Assembly: GCA_016861045.1 (NCBI GenBank)
Contig: BOKP01000001.1
Span: 685,529 to 749,528, forward strand
Direction: 5' to 3'
Length of the DNA stretch: 64,000 nucleotides
Origin: Actinomycetes bacterium
Lineage (GTDB): Bacteria; Actinomycetota; Thermoleophilia; Solirubrobacterales; 70-9
Positions 40,844 through 48,732 of this stretch are shown piece by piece (positions within the stretch are counted from its first letter, which is position 1; every line of letters begins with the position of its first letter). A model generated the notes under the pieces. The model was not told where the DNA came from, made no database searches, and worked only from the letters and a program-made list of their open reading frames with translations. A program made the position numbers and the translations under genes.

Positions 40844-41364
40844 GGCTCGACCGTCGCCCCCCGCACCAGGGGCTCGACCCGCTCGGCGAGGAACCGCTCG
40901 TCGACGGGTCCGCGCTGGATCAGGGCCAGGTCGCCGTTCGGATCGACGAGGAACGACTCCGGCAGCCCGAGCACGCCGTAGGTCTCCATCCGCTCGCCGT
41001 CGTCCTCGACCATCCGCCAGCTCAGGCCGTAGCGGTCGATGAAGTCGTTGGCATCGACGCTGTTGTCCTCGGAGTTGATGCCGAGCACGACGAGGCGGTC
41101 GCGGTTGCGGTTCGCGAACGCCTCGATCGCCGGCGACTCCTCCTCACAGGGACGGCACCACGATGCCCAGAAGTTGACCAGGACCCAGCTTCCCCGGTAG
41201 TCGGCGATCCGCGTCTCGCCGGAGCCGTCGAGGCGCGGCATCGGCGCGTCGGGCGCCGGCTCGCCGACGGCGACGTCCTCGGCTCCCTTCGCCAGCAGGC
41301 CGAAGCCGAGCAGGGCGACGAAGGCGATCGCGCCGAGGATGGCGATGAACCCGCGGTTCGACAT
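40840..41364 (-). CDS. ccmG: Membrane-anchored thioredoxin-like protein (CcmG/ResA/TlpA type)
   Basis: 174 residues: an N-terminal membrane anchor (8-25) and a TlpA-like thioredoxin fold with C70-R-P-C73 in NFWASWCRPCEEESPAIEAF and the cis-Pro loop VLGLPESFLVDPNGD. It acts outside the membrane, keeping the CcmH/apocytochrome thiols reduced. Translationally coupled to ccmH. It lies downstream of tRNA-Gly, which is also on the minus strand, 42 bp away. Confidence 0.93.
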   Translation of the reverse strand: MSNRGFIAILGAIAFVALLGFGLLAKGAEDVAVGEPAPDAPMPRLDGSGETRIADYRGSWVLVNFWASWCRPCEEESPAIEAFANRNRDRLVVLGINSEDNSVDANDFIDRYGLSWRMVEDDGERMETYGVLGLPESFLVDPNGDLALIQRGPVDERFLAERVEPLVRGATVEP

Positions 41365-41406
41365 CGGCGGCGTAGGTTAGAGAGCGCCCGTCGCTCGCCC
41401 GGGGAG

Positions 41407-41477
41407 AGCGGGTGAGGGGAATCGAACCCCCGTCACCAGCTTGGGAAGCTGGTGCTCTGCCATTGAGCTACACCCGC
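41407..41477 (-). tRNA. tRNA-Gly (anticodon CCC)
   Basis: On the minus strand the 71-nt sequence folds as a complete cloverleaf. The acceptor arms are GCGGGTG/CACCCGC, the D stem GCTC/GAGC, the anticodon stem CCAGC/GCTGG with loop TTCCCAA giving anticodon CCC, and the T loop TTCGATT on a GGGG/CCCC stem. The discriminator base is T and CCA is not encoded. Confidence 0.97.
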
Positions 41478-41770
41478 GGGGCGGCGCCCATTCTAGGAAG
41501 CCGGCCGCGGGAGGGGCGGGCGCTGGCGTGTGCGTGGCCTTCGCGCCGAGGGCCGCCGGCCCGGGCGCCGGCCCGCGCTGGGCTCCCACCGTTGCCACGC
41601 CGCCGCCCGGCACCGATGGAAGCGGCGGAACGGGGGTGGCGTCCGAGCCGCGCGATGCGCGATGGGTGCCCGTGTGCGCCCCGGAGCCGTGAAGTCGACA
41701 AGAGGTGCCGCCAGACGCAACGAATGCCGGCCTCAGCGCGGTCCGCGGGCTGCGCTTCAACGGCCCGAGC
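41478..41770. other. Gene-free stretch between tRNA-Gly and the SDR gene
   Basis: 293 bp of GC-rich sequence carrying only chance open frames in several phases, none with a ribosome site or recognisable motif. It would contain the promoter for tRNA-Gly (minus strand) near its left end. I see no terminator or repeat that stands out. Confidence 0.4.
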
Positions 41771-42469
41771 TCAGGTGGGCTGCGAGACCGGCCGGATCAG
41801 GATCTCGTTGACGTCGACGCGGTCCGGCTGGGAGGTGGCGTAGTCGACGGCGGCGGCGATGTCCCCGGCCTCGAGGACGCCGGTGGGCGGGCTGTCGAAG
41901 AACGGGGTCTCGACCATCCCCGGCTCGATCAGCGTCACCTTGATGCGGTCGTCGTCGCGCATCTGGCGGAGCTCCTGTCGGAGCGCCTCGCCGATCGCGG
42001 TGGCGGCCCACTTCGTCGCCGAGTAGAGCGAGCCGGGGAGGGCGCGGCGACCGGCGACCGAGCTCGTGATCACGAAATGGCCGTGACCGCGGGCGAGCAG
42101 GTGGGGGAGGGTCGCGCGGATCGTGTAGGCGACCCCGAGCACGTTGGTCAGGACCATCGATCGCCAGTGCTCGGGCGACTCCTCGAGGAAGCCGCGGGAA
42201 GCGCCGAAGCCGGCGTTGGCGAAGACGACGTCGATCGCGCCGAAGCGCTCGATCGCCGCCGCCGCCAGGTCCTCGACCTGGTCCCACTCGGCGACGTCGC
42301 AGGTCTTGACCAGCACGTCGTCGCCGAGCTCGGCGGCCAGCCCGGTCAGCGGTCGCTCGCGGCGGCCGGCGAGCACGAGGCGGTCGCCGCGCTCGCGCAG
42401 GCGCCGAGCGGTCGCCGCGCCGATGCCGCTCGCGGCGCCGGTGATGAGGGTCGTTCGCGCCTCCGCCAT
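41771..42469 (-). CDS. Short-chain dehydrogenase/reductase
   Basis: 232 residues of classical SDR: cofactor loop TLITGAASGIGAATA, NAG motif VVFANAGFGASRG, catalytic Ser in VITSSVAGRRALPGSLYSATKWA with the YxxxK pair, and PGMVETPF. The basic residue after the first strand (RRLRERGDRLVLAGRRE) suggests NADP(H). Substrate unknown. The ATG at 42469 is preferred; another at 42481 adds four residues. It separates the two halves of the ccm genes and is divergent from ccmE. Confidence 0.9.
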   Translation of the reverse strand: MAEARTTLITGAASGIGAATARRLRERGDRLVLAGRRERPLTGLAAELGDDVLVKTCDVAEWDQVEDLAAAAIERFGAIDVVFANAGFGASRGFLEESPEHWRSMVLTNVLGVAYTIRATLPHLLARGHGHFVITSSVAGRRALPGSLYSATKWAATAIGEALRQELRQMRDDDRIKVTLIEPGMVETPFFDSPPTGVLEAGDIAAAVDYATSQPDRVDVNEILIRPVSQPT

Positions 42470-42535
42470 GCCGCCATTCATAGCAGCGCCGGCCCGATCC
42501 GATCGAGCCGGCCTGCGATAATCCCGCCCCCTCCG

Positions 42536-42961
42536 ATGGACCGAGATCGCAAGCGAAAGATCCGGCTCGGCGTGGCGTTGGCGGTCGCGGTGCTGCTTGC
42601 GGTCGCGCTCGTGTACACGTCGTTCAGCGCCGGCACCGAGGCACGCGAGCCGTCGGAGGTGCTGGCGGCGGGGTCGAGCGCCGAGACCTACCAGCTCACC
42701 GGCAGGGTCACCTCCTACGAGCGCGACGGCACCGGCCTCGAGTTCGACATCGTCGATCGCGACGGCGGCGGGGAGGTGCTTCGGGTCCACTACACCGGTG
42801 TCGTTCCCGACCCGTTCCGCGAGGGGCGGGAGGTGATCGTGACCGGCCATCTCGGCGCGGACGGGACGTTCATGGCCGACAAGGACAGCCTGATCACGAA
42901 GTGCCCGTCGAAGTTCTCGGATCAGGTCGAGGACCCGACCAACGTCGAGTTCGTGGACTGA
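42536..42961 (+). CDS. ccmE: Haem chaperone CcmE, cysteine variant
   Basis: 141 residues: a basic N terminus, one membrane anchor (9-29), then the OB-fold (TYQLTGRVTSYERDGTGLEFDIVDRDGGG, VHYTGVVPDPFREGREVIVTGHL, FMADKDSLITKCPSKF). The haem-attachment histidine of E. coli CcmE (HxxxY) is replaced by C123. This is the Cys type known from archaea and Desulfovibrio (CxxxY), but the tyrosine position is also changed, to F127. It passes haem to CcmF, whose gene begins at the last base of its stop codon. Confidence 0.9.
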   Translation: MDRDRKRKIRLGVALAVAVLLAVALVYTSFSAGTEAREPSEVLAAGSSAETYQLTGRVTSYERDGTGLEFDIVDRDGGGEVLRVHYTGVVPDPFREGREVIVTGHLGADGTFMADKDSLITKCPSKFSDQVEDPTNVEFVD

Positions 42962-45189
42962 TGAGCGCGCTCGGATCGGCGGCGCTGATCGCCGCCCTCG
43001 CGGCCGCCGTCTATGCGGCCGCTGCGGCCCTGATCGGGACCCGCGGGGATCGTCGCTGGGTGGTCTCCGCGCGCCGCTCGATCTACGCGATGTGCGGGCT
43101 GATGGTCGTCGCGGTGGCCGCCATCGAGGTCCTGTTCGTCCGCAGCGACCTCTCGGTCGCGCTCGTCGCCGAGCACTCGTCGTCGACGACGCCGCTGCTC
43201 TACAAGCTGACCGCCCTGTGGGGGAGCCAGGCGGGATCGCTGATGCTCTGGGCGTTCGTCCTCTCGATCGCGTCCGCCGCGGTCCTCTACCTGACCCGCA
43301 ACCGCCACCGCGAGGTGGTGCCGTGGGCCACGGCGGTGCTCGCGGGGGTCGCGATCTTCTTCCTCGGCCTGATGGTCGCCGGCACCCTCTTCCCCGGGGC
43401 CGAGAGCTGGCCGTTCGCGGCCGCCAGCCCGGTCCCGGCCGAGGGCGCCGGCCTGACCCCGCTGCTGCGGCACCCGGCGATGGCGATGCACCCGCCGATG
43501 CTCTACTCCGGCTACGTCTTCTTCACGATCCCGTTCGCGTTCGCGATCGGCGCCCTGATCACGCGCCGCCTCGACGCGAGCTGGATCCGCTCGACGCGCC
43601 GCTTCGCGCTGGTCGCTTGGATCTTCCTCTCGATCGGCCTCGCGCTCGGCGCACGCTGGTCCTACAGCGAGCTCGGCTGGGGCGGCTACTGGGCCTGGGA
43701 TCCGGTCGAGAACGCGGCCCTGATCCCGTGGCTGACCGGGACCGCCTTCCTGCACTCGATCATGGTCCAGGAGCGGCGCGGGATGCTGCGCGTCTGGAAC
43801 GTGTCGCTGATCTGCGCGACGTTCGCGCTCTCGCTTCTGGGGACGTTCCTCGTCCGCTCCGGCGTGCTGCAGTCGATCCACGCCTTCGGCGAGTCGAAGG
43901 TGGGACCGCCGCTGCTGGCGCTGATCGCGGTCGTCGTCATCGGCTCGACCGTCCTGATCGTCTCCCGGCTCGACTCGCTGCGCACGGAGCGCCGCCTCGA
44001 CTCGCTGTTCAGCCGCGAGGCGATCTTCCTGCTCAACAACGTGCTGCTCGTCGGCCTTGCGGCCGTCGTCGCCTGGGGCACCTTCTTCCCGCTGATCTCG
44101 GAGGCCGTCACCGGCGAGGCCTCGTCGCTCGCGGCGCCGTGGTTCAACCGCTACGCGACGCCGCTGGCGATCCTGCTCGTCCTCTTCATGGGGATCGGCC
44201 CGCTCGTCGCCTGGCGCCGCGTCACGCTCACTGGCATCGCCCGCGCGATCGCGGTGCCGCTCGCGGCGACGCTGGTCGCGGCGATCGCCCTCGCCCTGGC
44301 GGTCGGGATCGCCGAGAGCGTCACCGCCTACCTGCTGTTCTGCGTCGCGACCTTCGCCCTCGCCGCCGTCGGCCAGGAGTTCTGGCGTGGTACCGTCGCC
44401 CGGCGCCGCCTCGTCGGCGGCAGCCGCGCGGCCGCGCTCGGATCGCTTCTGACCCGCAACCGGCGTCGTTACGGCGGCTATGTCGCCCACGTCGGGCTCG
44501 TTCTCGCGCTGTTCGGCGTCGCCGCCTCCTCCAGCTTCCAGACCAGCCGCGACCTCCGGCTCAGCCCTGGAGACCAGGCGCCGGTCGGCGACTTCACGAT
44601 CAGCTATGAGCGCCCGACGGTCACGATCGACGGAGGGGAGCAGAAGCTGGCCCTCGGGGCTGTCCTCGATGTCAGCAGGGAGGGTCGTCACGTAACGACG
44701 CTGAGCCCGTCGCGCGAGTACTATTCCGGTGCCGTCGCCGAGCCCGACGCGCCGCTGCGGAGCTTCTTCGAGGGCGAGGCGACGAGCGAGGTCGGCCGCA
44801 CCGAGAGCTTCTCGCGCGACCTCTGGTCGGCCATGCAGCCGGACCTGAGCGGCTTCGACCGGGTGATCGACAGCAGGGATCGGCGCTATGCGGAGGCGCT
44901 CTCCGGGCTCTCGGGCGCCGAGCTCGCCGACCCCCGGGTGCAGGCGGTGATCGCCCAGGCGCAGGGGCAGATGGTCCGTCGGCTCGCTGACCGGTACCTC
45001 GCCGATCCGCCCCCGGCCGAGATCCGCTTCAACGTCAACCCGTTCGTCGTCTGGTTCTGGCTCGGCGTCATCGTCGCCGTCGGCGGCGCGCTGTTCGCGA
45101 TCTGGCCGACGCCGGAGGGCCGTCGGCGGCGCGTCAGCGACGTCTACGGGGCCCGGCTCGCGCGCGAGCTCGGCGGCGTCCGCCAGTAG
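42961..45189 (+). CDS. ccmF: Cytochrome c haem lyase subunit CcmF
   Basis: 742 residues with many transmembrane helices. The WWD haem-handling motif is GGYWAWDPVENAALIPWL. Conserved histidines lie in LRHPAMAMHPPMLYSGYV and LHSIMVQERRGMLRVWN, and the C-terminal periplasmic domain ends with a final helix (NPFVVWFWLGVIVAVGGALFAIWP). It ligates haem to apocytochrome c. Size is somewhat larger than E. coli CcmF (647). TGATG overlap with ccmE, and 20 bp to the next small gene. Confidence 0.95.
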   Translation: MSALGSAALIAALAAAVYAAAAALIGTRGDRRWVVSARRSIYAMCGLMVVAVAAIEVLFVRSDLSVALVAEHSSSTTPLLYKLTALWGSQAGSLMLWAFVLSIASAAVLYLTRNRHREVVPWATAVLAGVAIFFLGLMVAGTLFPGAESWPFAAASPVPAEGAGLTPLLRHPAMAMHPPMLYSGYVFFTIPFAFAIGALITRRLDASWIRSTRRFALVAWIFLSIGLALGARWSYSELGWGGYWAWDPVENAALIPWLTGTAFLHSIMVQERRGMLRVWNVSLICATFALSLLGTFLVRSGVLQSIHAFGESKVGPPLLALIAVVVIGSTVLIVSRLDSLRTERRLDSLFSREAIFLLNNVLLVGLAAVVAWGTFFPLISEAVTGEASSLAAPWFNRYATPLAILLVLFMGIGPLVAWRRVTLTGIARAIAVPLAATLVAAIALALAVGIAESVTAYLLFCVATFALAAVGQEFWRGTVARRRLVGGSRAAALGSLLTRNRRRYGGYVAHVGLVLALFGVAASSSFQTSRDLRLSPGDQAPVGDFTISYERPTVTIDGGEQKLALGAVLDVSREGRHVTTLSPSREYYSGAVAEPDAPLRSFFEGEATSEVGRTESFSRDLWSAMQPDLSGFDRVIDSRDRRYAEALSGLSGAELADPRVQAVIAQAQGQMVRRLADRYLADPPPAEIRFNVNPFVVWFWLGVIVAVGGALFAIWPTPEGRRRRVSDVYGARLARELGGVRQ

Positions 45190-45209
45190 ATGAGCCGGGG
45201 CGTGCCACG

Positions 45210-45491
45210 GTGCTCGAGCTCCTGATCGCCATCCTGCTGGTGGCCGCGGTCGCGGCCTGGGTCTCGGTGCCGCTGCGGCGCGCCGGCGCGCCCGCGGAGC
45301 CCGGCCTCGAGGACCCGGTGCTGGCCGAGCTCGAAGCCCGCAAGCAGGCCAAGTACCGCGAGATTCGCGACACGGAGCTCGACCACGCGCAGGAGAAGCT
45401 CTCCGACGATGAGTTCGCCCGCCAGGACGCCGAGCTGCGCCGCGAGGCGATCGCGATCCTGAAGGAGATCGACGCCGCGAAAGGGAGATGA
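45210..45491 (+). CDS. Short CcmI-like protein
   Basis: 93 residues from a GTG at 45210. An N-terminal membrane helix (LELLIAILLVAAVAAWVSVPL) is followed by a charged coiled-coil segment (LEARKQAKYREIRDTELDHAQEKLSDDEFARQDAELRREAIAILKEID). This matches the N-terminal part of CcmI, without the TPR region. It is directly after ccmF, supporting a role in presenting apocytochrome or stabilising the lyase. Confidence 0.75.
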   Translation: MLELLIAILLVAAVAAWVSVPLRRAGAPAEPGLEDPVLAELEARKQAKYREIRDTELDHAQEKLSDDEFARQDAELRREAIAILKEIDAAKGR

Positions 45492-45602
45492 CCGCGCGAC
45501 CCGCGGCCCGCTCGGCGCCCGCGCGCGACCGCGCGACCTCGCGGCCCCCCGGGCTGCCCGGCTGCGCCGCGGCTCGTCTCGATCCCTACACTGACCAGCC
45601 GA

Positions 45603-45827
45603 ATGGAGACGCTCCTCGGAATAGTCCAGGTCATCATCTCGGTCGTCCTCGTCTTCCTCGTGCTCCTGCACTCGGGCAAGGACGCCGGCCTCTCCGGCGC
45701 GTTCGGGATCGGCGGCGGCGGCAGCTCGTTCGGCGGTGGGTCGCTGGTCGAGCGCAACCTCGACCGTTGGACGATCGTCTTCGCGCTGCTCTTCGTGCTC
45801 AACACCCTCGTCCTGCTGAAGATCTGA
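45603..45827 (+). CDS. secG: Preprotein translocase subunit SecG
   Basis: 74 residues with two transmembrane helices (VQVIISVVLVFLVLLHSGKDAGLSGAFG and RWTIVFALLFVLNTLVLL) flanking the glycine/serine-rich cytoplasmic loop (GIGGGGSSFGGGSLVERNLD), the SecG hallmark. SecG assists SecYE in protein export. Length is typical for actinobacteria. It stands alone, 111 bp after the CcmI-like gene. Confidence 0.92.
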   Translation: METLLGIVQVIISVVLVFLVLLHSGKDAGLSGAFGIGGGGSSFGGGSLVERNLDRWTIVFALLFVLNTLVLLKI

Positions 45828-45885
45828 GGGCGGCCGGGGCGCCGGGGAGCGCGCACCTCCCCCGACCGCGGGCCGCCGGGCTCGC

Positions 45886-45906
45886 GGTCACCGGTCACCG
45901 GTCACC
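45886..45906. repeat. Three tandem copies of GGTCACC
   Basis: Three perfect 7-bp units run from 45886 to 45906 between secG and the convergent hydrolase gene. Because each unit is nearly self-complementary, the array can form small hairpins. It may contribute to termination between the convergent genes; no other role is visible. Confidence 0.4.
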
Positions 45907-45945
45907 CCGTGCGCGGCGCTTCCCCAGCCGAGGCTCTCGGCCCGG

Positions 45946-48558
45946 CTACGGCGTTCCGGCGTAGCCGTTCGAGAAGCAGAGGCCGCTCGCGTCGAGGCAC
46001 TGCGGCACCCCGTCGCCGCGGAGGAAGCTGCCCTCCTGGAGCAGACCGTCGGCCGCCCGGCGCGGGTAGCCGTGCGGGTCGTCGCCGAAGCCCCACTCGG
46101 GTCGCGGCGGGACGTTCTCGTCCGGCGGCGTCGCGGTGCCGTCGCCGTCGAGCCCGGTGAACCCGACCGGACCACCGTCGTAGTAGACGAGCATGCTGCC
46201 GCCGCCGTAGGGGACGTTGGCGGGGGCGGTCATGTCGATCGCGGGGATGCCGAGGAACGGGTCGGGCTCCCAGTGGCGGCCGGGCTCCAGGGCCGGGGTG
46301 TAGACGGCGGCCCCCGCGGTCCGCGCCTCGACCTCGGCGGCGACGTTGGCGACCTGGTGATCGCCGAGAGCGGCCTGCAGGAGCACCTCGTGCGGAGGAG
46401 TTCCGGGAAGCGGGTTTGTGGTCAGGTTGTGGGCGTAGCCGTTCGCCTCGCCGCGGTCCCAGAGGAGCTGCGTCACCGCCAGCATCACCGGCCGCTCGAT
46501 CAGGCTCGGGTAGTTCGCGTAGAGCCCGATCCCGGGGATCTTGAAGTACTCGTCGGAGTCGACGCTGCGGCGCAGCAGCGTCGAGTAGTTCATGCCGGTG
46601 ACGTTGAGGACGCCGTAGTCGACGTCGGGCTCGAGCGCGGTCAGGGCGCCGCCCATGATCGCTCCCTGGCTGACGCCCATGTACTGAAGGCGGGTGTCGG
46701 CGCCGGCGCTGGTGTCGACGACCGACTCGGCGCCGTCGCCGTTGTCGAGGGCGAACGCGGGGTCGGTGGCGAGGCCGTCAGGGTGGATCAGCGCCCGACC
46801 GAGGTACATGAAGTTGACGAAGCCCTGCTGCATCCGGTCGGCGAGCTTCCTGAAGTTCGACATGTCGGAGAGCGCCGCGATCACCGTCCCGAGATCCTGC
46901 TCGGCGAAGCCCTCCCAGTCCATCGCGCACCAGATCGTGTTCTCCTGGCGGGCGAGCGCCGCCTGGCCGGTGAGCTGCGCCTGGGTGCCGAGCAGGCCGT
47001 GGCCGTAGATCCCGACCGCGGCCGGGACCACCGGGCCGTCGCCGGCGAGAACCGAGTCGGGGATCTCGCAGCGGAAGACGACATCGCGGGAGTAGCCCGG
47101 GTTCCACTCGATGTCGCCGTTGGCGTCGTGGGCGAACTCCGAGCCGGGCGGGCAGCCGTCCTCATCGAGGTAGCAGGGCACGTTGATCGTGCCCTCGACG
47201 CGACGGGCGATCTCGGTCGGCAGGCCGCGCTCACCGGGCGGGATCGGGTCGCCTTGGTTCAGCACCCGGGTGATCTGCCAGGTCGGCGAGCTGCCCTCGA
47301 TCTTGCGATCTGCGAGGTCGGTGTCGCCGAGCCGGGCGAACGCATCGTCGCGGATCGTCGTCGCCCGCCCGGTCACGCTCTCCTCGCTGGCGACGGTGAA
47401 GTCCCAGGCCATGTAGAGGCTGTCGCGGTCGACCCCGGCCTGCTCGGTCAGGGTGTCGATGATCGACTCCATGTGTGGCCGCCGGCCCTCGACCTCCGGC
47501 TGGTCGGTGATGTCGTCGTCACGGTAGACGCGGAAGCCGATCGGGGCCTCGATCGGCGCGCCGTCGGCATCGCGGAGGTTGCGCAGGGCGACGATGTAGC
47601 GCTCGCCGAAGTCGAAGTTGCGAGCCGGCCGGATCAGCAGGTTGACCGGGTCGGTGTTGCCCGGGTCGGCGCCGATCCCGCCCGGGCCCTCGTCGCCGGG
47701 GTCGACCGACGTCGGGTTCGCGTCGAGCTCCGCCCAGATCGGCTGCCGCTCGCCGGTCTCGGCGTTGATCACGATCACCGCCTGGTCCGGGTCGTCATAG
47801 GCGTGCAGATCGTCGATCGGGACGAGCCCGCTGTTCTCGAACGCCGCCGGGGTCTCGAGGCCGGGGACCTTGACCGTGATCAGGTTGCCGGGGCTGAACC
47901 CGTCGGCGCGGTTGACGTCGGTGGGATCGATGTGGACGCCGGCCGTGTTCGCCGGCGTCGACTCGATGTTCAGGTTGAGCCGCCTCCCGGTCGCCGTCGA
48001 CGGATCCTCGACCGTGAAGTAGTCGTTCGGGAACGGCTGCAGGCAGACGGCCGGGTCGAGGAAGTCGCAGCGGTCGGCGTTCTCGACCGGGACCGGGGTG
48101 TAGGGCTTGTCGCAGCGGCTCGCGTCCTTCCCGAGCCGGCGTGTGGTGATGGCCCTGCGCTTCTCGCCGCCGGCGCGGTAGAGGCCGCGGGCTTTGATCT
48201 TCTTGGCGCCGCAGCGCCCGAGGCGCTTCTCGCCGGCGTCGGTCAGGCCGATCGCGACCGTACCGTCGAACCCCTTCTCGGTCCTCACGACCTCGGGCTC
48301 GAACAGCCTGCGGCGGCCGTCGTAGGCCGCCGTCACCTTCACCCTGCCGGCCCGCTTCGCTCTCAGGCGGACTACGAGCTCGCCCCGCCCGAGGAGCTGC
48401 TTCTGGCTCTTCGTCTCGATGCCGACCGCGACCTTCGCCTTCGGCCGCTTCGCCTCTGCCGCGGCCGGTGCCGCGACTGCGATCGCCAGCGCGCCGAGGA
48501 GCAGGGCGGCGGCGAGCAGGAGGATCCGCGGCGAGGCGGTGTGACCGGCGTTCAGCAT
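45946..48558 (-). CDS. Large secreted alpha/beta-hydrolase (lipase-like)
   Basis: 870 residues. Signal peptide (ILLLAAALLLGALAIAVAAPAAAEA). Residues 30-150 form a basic beta-rich domain of its own. From about residue 165 comes a long lipase/virulence-factor-like region (DFLDPAVCLQPFPNDYFTVEDPSTATGRRLNL). The hydrolase core has an oxyanion-type GIYGHGLLGT, the nucleophile elbow GVSQG in LQYMGVSQGAIMGGALTAL, and a likely His in AALGDHQVAN. Several Cys pairs suggest disulfides. Substrate unknown; lipids or esters are plausible. GGAGGG lies 6 nt before the ATG at 48558, fixing the start. Confidence 0.85.
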   Translation of the reverse strand: MLNAGHTASPRILLLAAALLLGALAIAVAAPAAAEAKRPKAKVAVGIETKSQKQLLGRGELVVRLRAKRAGRVKVTAAYDGRRRLFEPEVVRTEKGFDGTVAIGLTDAGEKRLGRCGAKKIKARGLYRAGGEKRRAITTRRLGKDASRCDKPYTPVPVENADRCDFLDPAVCLQPFPNDYFTVEDPSTATGRRLNLNIESTPANTAGVHIDPTDVNRADGFSPGNLITVKVPGLETPAAFENSGLVPIDDLHAYDDPDQAVIVINAETGERQPIWAELDANPTSVDPGDEGPGGIGADPGNTDPVNLLIRPARNFDFGERYIVALRNLRDADGAPIEAPIGFRVYRDDDITDQPEVEGRRPHMESIIDTLTEQAGVDRDSLYMAWDFTVASEESVTGRATTIRDDAFARLGDTDLADRKIEGSSPTWQITRVLNQGDPIPPGERGLPTEIARRVEGTINVPCYLDEDGCPPGSEFAHDANGDIEWNPGYSRDVVFRCEIPDSVLAGDGPVVPAAVGIYGHGLLGTQAQLTGQAALARQENTIWCAMDWEGFAEQDLGTVIAALSDMSNFRKLADRMQQGFVNFMYLGRALIHPDGLATDPAFALDNGDGAESVVDTSAGADTRLQYMGVSQGAIMGGALTALEPDVDYGVLNVTGMNYSTLLRRSVDSDEYFKIPGIGLYANYPSLIERPVMLAVTQLLWDRGEANGYAHNLTTNPLPGTPPHEVLLQAALGDHQVANVAAEVEARTAGAAVYTPALEPGRHWEPDPFLGIPAIDMTAPANVPYGGGSMLVYYDGGPVGFTGLDGDGTATPPDENVPPRPEWGFGDDPHGYPRRAADGLLQEGSFLRGDGVPQCLDASGLCFSNGYAGTP

Positions 48559-48732
48559 CGAGTCCCTCCCATCGTGTTTCAGCCTGAGCGCGATCCGCCC
48601 GAGCGGACGTATATCAGGTGCGGAATCGTCCCGTTGCAGGTGTCGTCTCGGGCCGGGCCCCTGGTGGATCATGGTCCGGAGGTCGCGGGGTGGGATCCGG
48701 CCGGCAAGAGCCGCCGTCGCGGGGAGTTCAGC

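Noticed and set aside
42922-44691. Minus-strand open frame of about 590 codons opposite ccmF
   Set aside because: Highly charged Arg/Asp/Gln composition complementary to the hydrophobic CcmF sequence; no motif.
48620-48732. Direct repeat of the tRNA-Leu 3' end marking the far border of an island
   Set aside because: I looked for a copy of the tRNA 3' end (GCGGCTGAGAGG) near the left side of the oxidation block and found none, so site-specific integration at tRNA-Leu is not supported.
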